Below, one piece after another: positions 35,944-47,442 of a DNA stretch of 64,000 nt. The translations under genes and the position numbers were made by a program. Numbering within the stretch: position 1 is the stretch's first letter; each line of letters opens with the position of its first letter. The notes below the pieces were generated by a model. It saw nothing but the letters and a program-made list of their open reading frames with translations, did not search any database and was not told where the DNA came from. Origin of the DNA: Evernia prunastri (taxonomy: Eukaryota; Ascomycota; Lecanoromycetes; Lecanorales; Parmeliaceae); assembly GCA_003184365.1 (NCBI GenBank), contig NKYR01000102.1, positions 91,622-155,621 of the forward strand. The letters are read 5' to 3'.

Positions 35944-37333
35944 ATGCCTTCTTCTTCTTCTCTCTCTGGTACCTTCTCGAGACTGGTCCCCGTCTCGAGG
36001 AGTCCGACAGCTCAACTAACCACTCAGTTGCGAAATCGCGAAACGCCTGCGGAGTATCGGCCGGCCCAGACCAACCAGTCTAGCGGTACCCTTGGGCAGC
36101 AACGGACCACAGAGCTTGGCGACGAGATGCGAGCTGTACGGACAATATACACAGCCTGCATCAGAGATCAGACCCTGTCATCCGCTACTCAAGATTTGTA
36201 CCGCCTGGTGACCACCCTCGCCACTGAAGCAGTTCCGGAGTCCGACGCGCATCTCGGCAGCTCGATTGAGAAGGCGAACGTTGTCCGCACCATCGATCGC
36301 TTTGTTCGGGAGACCACCTCGGAATACGGCACTGCTTTACGCGAATTATCGAGTCGGACCCACGATACCAGGCTTTTCCGGTTCCACGCGCACTTAGGCG
36401 ACTACCCAGGGGTTTTATGCAAGCTACTGAAGGAACACAAACAGTCTGGATCCACCATCTTGTCGCGACCATGGACCGAGATTGTGAAGGCCCTCGATAG
36501 ATGTGAAGAACGTGTAGCCTCCTGGAATGCCAGTGGTTGCAAAGGCCTGGAACCTTCGTGCCCTGAGAGGGACATGCTCGAGGTGCGGGTTCAAGAGATC
36601 ATCGATGCCGGCTTCACAGACTTGGACTTGGACTTAGCCCTGTTCGCGATAAGATCCTATGCCAGGCGGAACTTCATCGCCCACGGAGGAACCTTCGACC
36701 TATATCAGTCAAAGAAATTTGCCGGGCTGGCAGATTACATTGACAGTGATGAAAAGCTACTCGAGGATGTTCTCCCCGATGAAGAGATGCCTATGGTAGG
36801 CCATTGGAGGAGGCTGCTTATGTTTTTCAGGAACTCGCATATCCGGCAGACTGGTGGTGGTGATTGGGAAGGACAAGAGCCTCTTAGCATTGCGCCTAGG
36901 AGTTCATCACCACTGGGCGGCCGGCCGTCGAGAGCAGTACTACGCAGTCAGATCGAGATGGGCAGAATGCGAGAGTCTAACTCTCCTGATGGTCCACCTC
37001 CACAGAATGTAAGCTTTGACCCTGGCTTGTACCGGAGCCGTTCCGGTACCGGGCAAGAGAGGCAGCAAACGACGCGCCGAGGGGCAGCCGCTTGGACAAC
37101 CTTCTCGTACAGTCCGAGTTTGGAGGCCATCACAGAAAAAAAGATGCTGATGCGTTGGGCGTCGCGAGAATGCAGCTTGAACTGCATACTCTGGGTGTCT
37201 AAAGTGTAAGTGTGTTCTTTGACCTGACCAGAGAGACGCAATTGACAGTATTTACAGGGGTGGGGATGCTCTGGATGCGAGCAATGAAGCGGGAGGGTTC
37301 TTGAGTATGCTTGCAACCGGGACCAATCAGTGA
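35944..37333 (+). CDS. Unknown fungal protein, helical, C-terminal exon spliced
   Basis: Coding exons 35944-37205 and 37258-37333 (52-bp phase-2 intron, GTAAGT...TTACAG) give 445 residues. The downstream exon replaces a short in-frame stop and ends GGFLSMLATGTNQ. A perfect GTAAGT...GTGTAG pair at 35899-35941 looks like a 5'UTR intron ending just before ATG 35944; the frame is open further upstream through poly(A) and transposon-end sequence, which I do not count as coding. The protein has a Ser-rich N-terminus, a helical core (residues about 50-270, e.g. NVVRTIDRFVRETTSEYGTA and EIVKALDRCEERVASW) and a disordered Ser/Pro/Gly tail. No family recognised. Confidence 0.6.
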
Positions 37334-38645
37334 GTTGTGAACTTGTGCTTTTCCTTTTTTTCAAATCTCTCGCATCTATCTGCCATATATACCCGAACAT
37401 GAGCTTGGCCTTGACGTGGCGTTCGGGCTTATGTTTCCATAAAGGAACAACCAACAAGCTCTCCCTTGTAATACTCCAAATGAGCCTGCCTTCATAACAA
37501 GTAGCTTTACAGCCAATGAAGATTCGAAACATTTCCATGATCCGCAGCCTCAGTACGCGATGGAACAAGGGATGGCGCCTGCTATAATCCCTCTCCATCA
37601 ATTTCTACTCCCAGTTATCTTTATAGGGTGGGCTTTAGGTACGGCTACAGAAAAGGTTACACATTCACAAGAGCTGGGCCAGGCGTTGATGATTCGGCAG
37701 CGATTTAGAAGGTGATCACCAAAGGCCTTGGACAGACTACGAAGCGGCCCCGCAGCGATGAAGCTGATGACTACCTCCCCAGAGCGTATGAATTGACATT
37801 TTGGGGACCTATTCTGGCCCTGTTGGGCTCTTGGTGGTCAGTAGATCTCAAGTCGAGCTCCGCCAAGGTGCAATTCCGAAGCAACCCTAGGCGGATTATC
37901 GAGGCAACCCTTTGGGAGAATTGTCATCCTTGGATTCCCCCGCAGCAGTCCAAGACACTTGGTGTCCACCTGTGTAGGCGTACTGTCCGGGCAACCTTCC
38001 ACGTGGGATGTTTTTCGAAGACTCGAGTCTTAGCGACCAGGATCCCGCGGGCGGACCTCGGTATGTTGTAGGGACCCTACAATAACGCAGGTACTCTAGT
38101 CAGTGATTCGATCGACTACTCTTGTAGAGATATATCGATCTGCACAGCAGTTCGTTCATTGATAGTTCACAGCCTTTTTGCAAGGAATATGCATATTGAA
38201 AATTCATTCTTTCTTGGAAAACGTGATACCTATGATAATAACTTGAGGAAGGAACGAGGGAAGGGTCCAAGCTCTTCCGGCATCTAAAGTAGGTAAGTAC
38301 TGGACTACCGGGAGCAAAGCTTGATTTTGGGCGCCAAGGAAAACCGGTTTTACCCGCTACCAGACGCGTTTGGTCTCTCCTTCCAATTTCAAGAATCAAG
38401 ATAAGTTCGTTCTTTCCTTTCCTTGCCTGTCTTCACTCCTTCATCTCTCCTTCCTCTTCCTCTCCTTCTTCCTCTTCTCAACTCTCTACAAATCCTTCAA
38501 CAACAAACCTTCCCCTCATTCAATCCCCTCACACCATCCACCCCCCCCGTCAAACCCCCAACATTCCAACCCCAAACAAAACAAGTCTCTCAATCCTCTC
38601 AACCCCCCAGCAAACCCATCACCAGGCCCTCAAACCGACAACAGT
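37334..38645. other. Intergenic; CT-rich leader before the next gene
   Basis: No supported gene. An ORF at 37712-38071 has no family resemblance. From 38400 to 38640 the sequence is strongly C/T-rich and A/C-rich, typical of a highly expressed fungal promoter and leader. Confidence 0.45.
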
Positions 38646-39114
38646 ATGTCGCACAACTTCAAAATCGTCGATCTCCAACCTCAGCCCGAGAAGCCAATGG
38701 GCGCCCATCTCCGCGATGGCTCCTCCCCCCAGGCTATCATCTTCGAGCAGCCCGTATGTGAAACACGGCCTTTTCCGTGGACGTTATTTACCACGCTGTG
38801 GTCTGTCTTTGCTGACTTTTCTTCGTTCGTCTAGAGCTCTGGCAAGATGAGCATGCGGGCTGAGCCGCAGGTTTCGATGCGGGGTGGTGGGGTTATTGGT
38901 GATTGGTCAGTGCCGCCCTCCTTTCATCCTCGCTGGTTCCTCAGCTACCTTTTGTTCTGGCGACGTCAATGGCCTGCATCCGAGACGTCTGTTGGGCTAG
39001 AGATGTTTTGTCAGGGTAGTTGAATCCTGCTGACCTCTTCTTGCGTTGTGTTCTAGTGTCGACGCCATCGTCTGCTTCGAGTGCTGCAAGGGCTGCTGCG
39101 AGTGCTGCTGCTAG
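38646..39114 (+). CDS. Small protein with CYSTM-like cysteine-only C-terminal tail
   Basis: Three short exons (38646-38753, 38835-38905, 39057-39114) with GT-AG introns of 81 and 151 bp and matching phases (0, then 2) give 78 residues. The polar N-terminal part contains a Met/Arg/Gly segment (VSMRGGGVIGD), followed by DCVDAIVCFECCKGCCECCC and the stop. A polar, Gly-rich body capped by a short hydrophobic Cys-rich C-terminus is the layout of CYSTM-type (cysteine-rich transmembrane module) proteins, small palmitoylated or membrane-attached stress proteins in eukaryotes. The match is to layout, not to an exact consensus. ATG 38646 was chosen because the frame upstream is low-complexity leader. 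The split over three exons hides it from ORF searches. Confidence 0.72.
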
Positions 39115-41878
39115 ACGTGATACCACTTGTTGCAAGAGCTGGGACGGGTGAGACGTAATACCCTCGTGTTGCAAGAGCTGGCATGAAAGTGGATTTGAGC
39201 ATTCGAAGAGCTGGCACACATCGGGCATGCTGAGCTTGGGAGTACGATGACATAGCATATTCTTTGTCGGCTGTACCTGAGGACAGTTGAAGCTCGAATT
39301 GAGATACCCCACCTACATCTTATAAGAGGCCATTGACCGATTGTCCCCGTGCCGCTCTGCTTGTCAAACAAGCCATCTGTCTGGTTGACCCTCTCGCTTG
39401 CTGTTTGAGGGCTTTTTGTACTGCGTGCGTTGGTGTACCGTCGGTAAAATGTTTGCATCCTGAAGACCGTCCTTGCCTACCCATCAAGTCGCTTCCTAGA
39501 GATCTGGTTACCCGTACTATTTGGCCATGACGGGTACCCTGGTGTCGCCATGTCACTCAACCATCTCTTACTTTGTTTCGACCCGCTGGCACCTGATCCT
39601 CCCGCTTTTGAAAGTACGTGCCGTGGGACTTCCAACCGCAGCGGCGCCCTCTGCTACCGAGCATCCTATCCATGCCCTACTTTACTTTCAAAACATTGTG
39701 CAAGTCTTGCTCAACGTTGCCTCATGCACTAGCTGTCGCGTTTTCTAATGTATCTCGCTCCACCGCTCGTTATGGGGTGTTGCATCGTTGGCAATGACCT
39801 GACTTATAGGAACAGGCTTCGGGGCTCACTTGATGAGCTGCTTTGTGCCATTTGAAGGCTTGAGGCTTTGACATACGGTCATTGTGCGTGTGTGAATGGT
39901 TGGGGGATCCCCTCCCCCTCCTCCGCTCCCATTGCCTGGGCCTCAGGCATTCCGCACTTATAGAACGCACTCGCAGAAAGCACTCACAGACTTCGCACAG
40001 GCCTCGCAGGATCTAGCCGTGTCTAGCCACACTCTAGCACAAAGGGGCGCAACTGACGCTGATGCTTAGCATGGGTGTGCGTTTGCTGGTTTGAAAGGTA
40101 CGGTACTGTGATGAGACTACGTGCAGGGCAATGACGAGGCGGACCTTTGTAAATGGACATTCTTGTGTGTGTTCGGCGATAGCGCTATCGAATCACGTGG
40201 AGGGGGAGAGGGGAGAGAGAAGAGGGAAGAGAGAAGAGGAAAAAGAGGGCAGGAGGTGTTTTGAATGAGTAGGTACTTTGTGTGCAATGCAAGGTTCGTG
40301 GATGTGGGGGTTCTGCGTGCCTGTACCGTTTTCTAGGTGGTCAGGTTGTTATATGTTGCCCGTTTTTTTTTTTAATCTTTCCGCGACGTTAGCGACGGGG
40401 GGGGGGGGGGGGGGGGAGCGAATGGAGCTGGGGGAGGGGACGGGATTTTTTGCGGTGACGGGTGCGTATTCTTGGAATGTAGCATGTATATATCTCGTTT
40501 TCGTTTCTTGTTGTCGTCTTTTGCATCATCATTTGTTACTATTACGGAAAGTAGGTAGGTGTTTCTTTGGATTATTGGATGCTGGGATGGATTTGGATGG
40601 ATTTGGATGGTTGGGATGGATTCGCATCGTATTGGATACATAACGCCGATGCTAACTAACTCAGACAGGCAGGCATTATTCGCACGGCGTTCCCCCTCAC
40701 TCACTCACTCATCCTTAGATCTTAGGCCGGCCTTAGGTACGCAAGGGAAGAGCACAGAACTCTCCGTGGGTAGGTAGTGTAAAGGTGATCGATCGGCCAA
40801 ACCGCCCACCCCCCTCCTTTCGAGTCTCTGCCTTGCCTTGCCTTACCTATCACTATATATGGACAAGCACGGGAAAATGGCTCCTCTTGGTCCCTGGGGT
40901 ACGCAACGACTAAGGTAGGTACGACTTTACAGGTGTGCGCGCTACGGGGGTTTTTTCAGCGCGTGGCATGGCATGGCATGGCGGTGTGGGTGGGGGGAGG
41001 GAGGAGGGAGGTCAGGGGTAAAGGGTGGCGTTTCAAGGGTGGATGGGGGGTTCGCTCGGGGGTCAGGGTGGCGTTACAAGGGATTGGGGTGGGTTATCAA
41101 GGATCAGGCCAATAAGGTATGGTCATCTACTTAAGGTAGGGTGGTCACGAACTGTTCGCTGATGGGTAGGTGCGTGGATTTTGACTTGTTTGAGGGAGTC
41201 TAGTTGGGCTTAGTTTGGGGTGCTGAGGAGGAGCCTCCGATGCATCGATCTGTGATCGCTGTATGTGTATGTAGATCCTTGAGGATTGACGATGGTGCCT
41301 GGAGTTGGCAGGTGCAGCCTGAAGTCTCTAGCAGCTGCTTAGTCATAGCGGGGGGTATATCCTCCTGCAGGAGGCTTCCTCCATCATAGAACAACATCCT
41401 CTTCTACCCACACGAATCCCATCCTATCATTTCTGGTGAATGTGCACGAGAGTCTTCTGTGGCCTTGATAGAGTGATCGTTGTTTTCTTCTTGTCAGGCT
41501 TGTCGTGTCTATACCTGTTTTCGTGTCTTTATTTCAATCAATTTGAAGCCTTTCACAGTCTCTTATTCAATCAATCATCATGAAACTCAGTCATCCCCAA
41601 TTCACCAGCAATGATCTCTTTTATGAAGACGATCTATCAGCTACTCAATGACTGAAGCATTATCATTCCAAAATAACTGACTATGCGTATACACCGAAGC
41701 AGTACTTGAAATGACTTGACATACTTCTACACGACAACGCCTGTAACTGAACTAAGACCGATTATAAAGCCTTCCATCTTCTTAACGAAGCAAACCCATC
41801 TCAACAGACCATTATCAGCTTCACACGCCTGTTCTGTTTCCGATTTCAATCCAAATTTGAACTCCGTAGGACCGCTAT
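39115..41878. other. Gene-poor, low-complexity region
   Basis: Contains three spaced AAGAGCTGG copies in the 3' flank of the CYSTM-like gene (39134, 39173, 39206), a run of 20 G at 40397-40416, GGATTTGGATG-type repeats near 40590-40625, and G-rich tandem-like sequence at 40960-41100. No supported gene. Confidence 0.45.
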
Positions 41879-42190
41879 ACCAGAGCCACCACCGCTACCA
41901 GAGCAGCCTATATCAGTTCTACCAGAGCAACCAGTCATACCAGAGCAGCCCATGCCAGAACAGCCTATGCCTGTCCTACCAAAGCAGCCTATATCTGTCC
42001 TACCAAAGCAGCCTATACCAGCCATTCCAAAGCAGCCAGTACTACCAAAGCAGCCAGTCATGCCTATACCAGTCCAGCCTATGCCAGCCCTACCAGAGTC
42101 AGTCCTACCAGAGTCAGTCATATCAGAACAGTCTGTGCCAGCCATATCAGAGCAGCCCGTGCCTGCCGTGTCATTATCACAGCCTGTCTC
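41879..42190 (+). repeat. Degenerate minisatellite encoding P[EK]QP-type repeats
   Basis: About 300 bp of irregular tandem units built on CCAGAGCAGCC or CCAAAGCAGCC. In one plus frame it reads a continuous series of LPEQP, LPKQP and VLPES units; in another it reads YQSS/YQSL units. The P-x-Q-P frame is open from a TGA near 41745 to a stop at 42312 but has no convincing ATG, so I call it a repeat, not a gene. Confidence 0.6.
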
Positions 42191-45100
42191 ACAGCTACGA
42201 GAGCAACCCCATATCGGTCTGAATCAAGGCTCTACATCACAGCTACTCCAGCTACACATCACCATTCCTAACTCTCTACACTACTGGATTCGACTTGCTA
42301 CGGGGATGGGTTAGCTGTGTGGCTTGGGGTGCACTTGTTGACATCATTGGTACTTGTGTTATGAAGCATTTCTTTGGCTGTATAGCTTCAGGTCGCGGGG
42401 GCTCCGTCTTCTTTGGTCGGTAGTAGTTGGAAGGTGCTTTCTTGCTATGGCCATATGTAGCATAGTGTGCTTGGCAGAGAGGGGTCATCATCCTGCAGCC
42501 ACTTCCTCCATAGATTCTACATCCTCTTCTACCCACACGAACCCTACCCTACTATTTCTCCTGGGGCTAGATGGAACGGCGGATGGGAGATGGTGAGATG
42601 TGAGGTGGGGTTTCCGGGATTGGATCGTTGGGATTGGGGGATCGGGATTTGGGGGTTTGAGGTTTGGGATCGTTGTTGGGTTATGTAAGTTAAAATAACT
42701 TTATCAACGATGGTAGGGAGCTATCATCATTGTGCATACATGCATGCAAGTATTTTTTTCCCCCCTTTTTGTGTGAGAGAGCAAAAGGACGGAGAGCAGA
42801 AGCCTGCCAGGGAGTCCCTTTGCCGCAGCCCTGGGTTTCGAACTTTCGATTGGCGGGCTGTCTTTTTGGCTCCCTCCCTCGGCCTCCGCTCCGTCTCCGG
42901 ACCTGCCTAGCGTATGAGATCTTTTGCTTGGCTTGTAGATTTTAGTGGGTAGCTGGGTAGGTAGGTAGGTAGGTAGGTAGGTAGGTATGCAGCATATGTT
43001 GCATGGAGACGGATGGATTACGACATACGATTGTCACTCACATCGATATATGTAGAGGATCATCATCGCTGTGTGTCGGCACATTACTATCAGACTCCAT
43101 GCCGTAGTCCGTAGGTAAGAAAAGAGCGAACCGTAATACGTACCTAAGGTACCATTCGTGGACATACACCAGATCTATCCCCCTGCGTCAAAACTCAGCA
43201 AGCCACGTTGCCCGCGACCCAGCTGACATCAGAGCGAAGACCCTGCCTGACCCTCTTGGCGTGCTTCTTTTCTTCCTTTCTTCCTTTCCATCGTCAGGGG
43301 CTTGCTTACACGCTTTCCGTGGCGCCGGTCATGCGTGCTGGAGGAGCGTTGATGTGATGTAGCTGTGTAGCAAACTCGGTATGTGTGGACTACCTTACTT
43401 CAGGGAAGCAGTCAGCGGAGGCGGTGGGGCGTCAAGCGATCAGGGTGCCTTCATTGATCGTTCCCCTATCGGAACGAAGAGGGTCAGGAGTGGTGGGGAC
43501 TGGGGACTCACGGGAGCGAAGGAAAGGAAGAGAAGGGCACGGACCAAGTGACGGGCAAACGGACGGGAGTTGACAAATTGCCTAGGGACCCCTTGGTATT
43601 CGGAGGTGGCGATGTGGCTTGAGGCTGCAGGCGAGAATCACTAGTACTGTAGAGAGAGTGAGGTGGTACAGTAGTAGTAGGGGAGTAGGGGCGACAAGGT
43701 TTATACCGTCTTTTACCGTTTGGACTAAGGTGGAGGAGATGTGGAAGCATTGGTGGGAAGTGGTTGGTGGGAAAAGGGGAAAAGGTTATCGGAGATTTGG
43801 GAGATTTGGACGAACTAAAGTCAGTTGGAGTCTGGGCTTTTGTCGGTTATTCTTGCATTGCATTTGCATTTGCATTTGCATTGCAGTAGCCTCTGTTTCA
43901 TGTCTTCATCACTTTGGTTTTTCCTACCTACCTCCCTAGTCTTTTTATTTCCCTTCAATTTTCCTTCTGCCCTTTTTTGGCCCGAGGCTTGAGATCGATC
44001 GTCTGTCTTGCCTTGATGATGGCTAACTTGCAGCTATGGATCGAGGCGGATCTACACCTGGGATCCCAACGGGCCATTTTTCTGCCAGGGCACGTTCGAG
44101 ACCCCATCATGGTAACTTGCATCTCAATCAAATATATTCCTAATACTTACTGTACCTAAACAAGATATCTACTACCTACCTTACTGTACTTATCTAACAA
44201 AAGTAAGTAAAAGCACCTACCGTATGGACGGTCCGTCGTGCTCAGGAACGGGGCAGTAATAATGTTGGAGATTCCTAACAATCTTTAGCCCATCGAGGCT
44301 CTTCCAGCTGGGCGTAACCCTAAAGTAAGGCGAGTCTGCCGAGATGCTTTTTTCCACCTCCTGTCCTTTTTCTTCCCATCACGCTTGTGTCGCTTTCTAA
44401 GTACCTATCGCTTTCTGACGAATCATATTATTTTCCAACGCTTCTTCTCCTTTCTCAGCCTCTCAAAGCTTTTTGTGATGGCTTCAAATCCAAATTCTTT
44501 GATTCTTGGATCCCCATGAATATTGAATTCCCACACTCTGCGAGACTTCCGAGCTAACCGAAAGTCTCTCCACGCTATGCAGGAAGGCTAAGGGAACTTA
44601 AGGCGTGTTTGTGTGCATGATACTAACCGGATGGGAGTAAGATCGCGCCATGCCATGTGCATGTGCTTTGGGTACCTTGCATATTCAATATATACTAAGG
44701 GATTACAGGAATACACTTTAGACTACTCTTGTATGTATCTATCTTAAATGATCTGCTCTTCAAAAGATGATTAAATTGATTGAATTGATTCAACATACCA
44801 TTGAATAAATGAAATAGATTAAAATGATTGGTTTCCAATTTTCTTTTTTTTTTCAATTGAACCAATAGAATTCAAGGAGAGAGGGGATGAACCTTCCCGT
44901 CGGTAACTTTGATCCATCTCAAATTCTCGATTTCTCTGCTTATTTCCTTAGTCACTTTTTCCCCACTCTACCATGCAGTCTTACTGTATCATATCCCCTG
45001 CAAAAATGATGTGTATACCTCCGATCAACCTACTTTATCTATCAACTATCCTTTATCCTTTATCACCCTGCTCTTTCCTCAAGCCTGAGTGTGTGTGTGA

Positions 45101-45453
45101 AGCTCTTGTTTTTTGCTTGCGCAGGAAGGATATTTGGACTTCATCCATGTCAGAGGCATCTACGAGTCCTGCTCCATCTGCAGTGCTCTTCACCTGCCAC
45201 TCCTGGTCCTAGCTGTCCAACATCCCTCTCTGCCAACCCACGTAACATTCTTTTGGGGCCAGAGCCGCACGTTTTAGAGCTGGTGGTGTGCAGTAATAAT
45301 ATCGAGCCTCCATCTGATCCGTGCACCGGCAATACTGACGTTTTCGCTTCACACCCACTCATCCTCCGAACTTACCACCTTCGATGAGTGTACCCAAGAC
45401 TCATTAGCTGCACCGGAAGACAATCTCTCCCTCGCTCAAGTCACACCGTCGCA
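42191..45453. other. Gene-poor region with microsatellites
   Basis: Contains a GGTA tandem run at about 42956-42986 and a CATTTG run at about 43854-43884. A segment near 42490-42545 is similar to 41362-41415. The last few hundred bases are the probable promoter and leader of the 7TM-RGS gene. No supported gene. Confidence 0.45.
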
Positions 45454-47442
45454 ATGGTTTACCTCAACCCAGGCGGATTCGACTTCGGGCCCGAAAACCT
45501 CGACGGCTATGGCATCTCCAACATCGTCTTCATCGTCATCTACTCCCTCTTCTTCTACTCCGCGTGCCTCTTCACCTGGATATACCGCAAGCATCCCGTC
45601 CTAAGGATGCGCAATGTCCCCCTCATGCTCCTGTCCGTGCTCACCATGCACGTCTTCACTTTCGCCGTCTTCATCGTCTACACAATGAACGGTGCTTTCC
45701 CATGCCAGGTCGAGTACTGGTGCATGTGCTTGTATCTGCCCATCGGGATCGGCTTGTACCAGGCCTATAATCAGCAATTGCTCATCGTCAGTCGCGGCCA
45801 GGCTGCCTTGATCACAAAGGAAGGGCTTTTCAAACCGATATTTCCGAAGGGGAAGGGATATGGCGGTCCCAAGTACTGGGCTTTTCGCTTCAAGATTTGG
45901 TGGCAGAGCGTCAGCACCAAGGGTAAATACGAGGGGTTCGTTTTGATTGGCATCGTCGTTCAGGTAAGCGCTCAAATCACGATAGGGTTGGCCCGGGCGC
46001 TGATATACAATCTCTCAGTTCACCGTGTCTTTCATCATTTACAACATCTCTCGCAAGTTCAACCACTACGGCATAGTCGACCATCATACGTCTCCGGGGC
46101 TCTGTAGGCGGGGATGGGAATGGTGAGCTGGATCCGAGTGCGCTGGCTACAGGAATGCTAACCATATCCAAGGGTTCCAACCATAGTTTGGCAGTTTTCG
46201 TGGAATTACATCTTCGGCCCGTATCTGCTTTGGAATATCCGCATGATCAAAGACATCTACCACTGGCGGCTTCAAACCACGCTTGCCATTGTTGCCGGGT
46301 ATGGTCCTATGGTCCCTAAAAAAAGAGGCGTGACTGACTGTGATAGGCTTCCTGGGGCTCCAATATGGCTCGCAGCCGTATACAGCGACAAGTTTGCCCC
46401 TGTCAACAAGTATTGGCTGCCGGCAATGTGGTAAGTACTTCATCAGTGGCATTGAGAACTCTCATCGCTAAAGAATCACACCCCTAGGCTTATCCCCGGC
46501 CTTATGACTATCGAAGTAGTCACCCTCGGCTTCCCCATCTATGCCATTTTCAAGAACAAGAAAGCCGCCCGTGAAGTCAATGACGCTCTTGCAGACTTCG
46601 ACCAGAAGCGTCTCCAATCCTTTGATGAAGGCACCACCCTCGGCGGCTCGGAGAACTCGTTGAAAACCAAAAATTCCACCAAAGGCTCCAAGAAAGGCGG
46701 CAAGATGTTCCCCATGGAAACCCTCGACGCCTGCCTGAGCGGCAATCATGACGGCCTCCAGGTCTACGCCTCCTGCATGGAGCTCAACGGCGAGAACATC
46801 ATCTTCCTCACTAAGGTCATCGCCTTCTCCCAGCAGTGCCAGCGGGCCTTTTACGACACGTGCAAATCCACCACCGAGTTCCGCCGCGCCCGCACTGCCA
46901 TGTTCCGCGCCGGCCTCAGCATCTTCGTCTCCCTCGTCCACTCCGGCACCGCGTCCTACCCCATCAACATTGAATCCAACATCTACAACCAACTCGACCT
47001 CATCTTCGGCCCCGCGACCACCCTAGTCGCGTCTGCCAAGGCCTCCCGCACCCCCAGCATCGCGACCCCCGTATCTTCCAAAATCACCCCCTGGGATGAC
47101 CCCGCCGACAGCAACGCGGCCGATAATAACGACGACGACCACAGCAACGGCGGCGGCGGCTACTTCGGCAACTCGTACCCCATGCACTCGATGAGCCGGA
47201 AGAGCAGCGGCAACGAAAGCAGCGAGCGCATCGTGCACGTGCGGGAGAACGACCTCGGCGCCGGCGCCAGCGGCGTTGATGACGGCAGGCCCGATCCGCT
47301 CGAGGGGGTCAAGGTGCCCGGCGAGTTCGACGAGCGCGTCTTCGATGCCGCGTTCAAGAGCGTCCGGTTCATGGTCTGGACGGAGACGTGGCAGAGGTAT
47401 ATGCAGTGGAAGAGGCAGTCTGGGACTGGCATGGCGGATTGA
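45454..47442 (+). CDS. Seven-helix RGS-domain protein (GprK/Rgs7-like GPCR-type regulator)
   Basis: Five exons (45454-45963, 46019-46122, 46173-46298, 46347-46430, 46488-47442), introns of 48-57 bp with consistent phases, 592 residues. Residues 1-300 form a heptahelical membrane domain (IVFIVIYSLFFYSACLF, PLMLLSVLTMHVFTFAVF, FVLIGIVVQ joined to FTVSFIIYN, YIFGPYLLWN, MTIEVVTLGFPIYAIF). From about residue 350 comes an RGS domain (LDACLSGNHDGLQVYASCME, IIFLTKVIAF, YDTCKSTTEFRRA). After a roughly 100-residue low-complexity insertion, the last RGS helices follow (ERVFDAAFKSVRFMVW). Fungal 7TM-RGS proteins sit in the plasma membrane or endosomes and accelerate GTP hydrolysis on G-alpha subunits, tuning cAMP, development and stress responses. 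Confidence 0.85.

Noticed and set aside
37712..38071. 119-codon plus-strand ORF
   Set aside because: Unremarkable composition, no motif, no splice partners; could be chance.
46468..46992. 174-codon minus-strand ORF in the RGS exon
   Set aside because: Antisense shadow caused by strong C third-position bias of the real gene.
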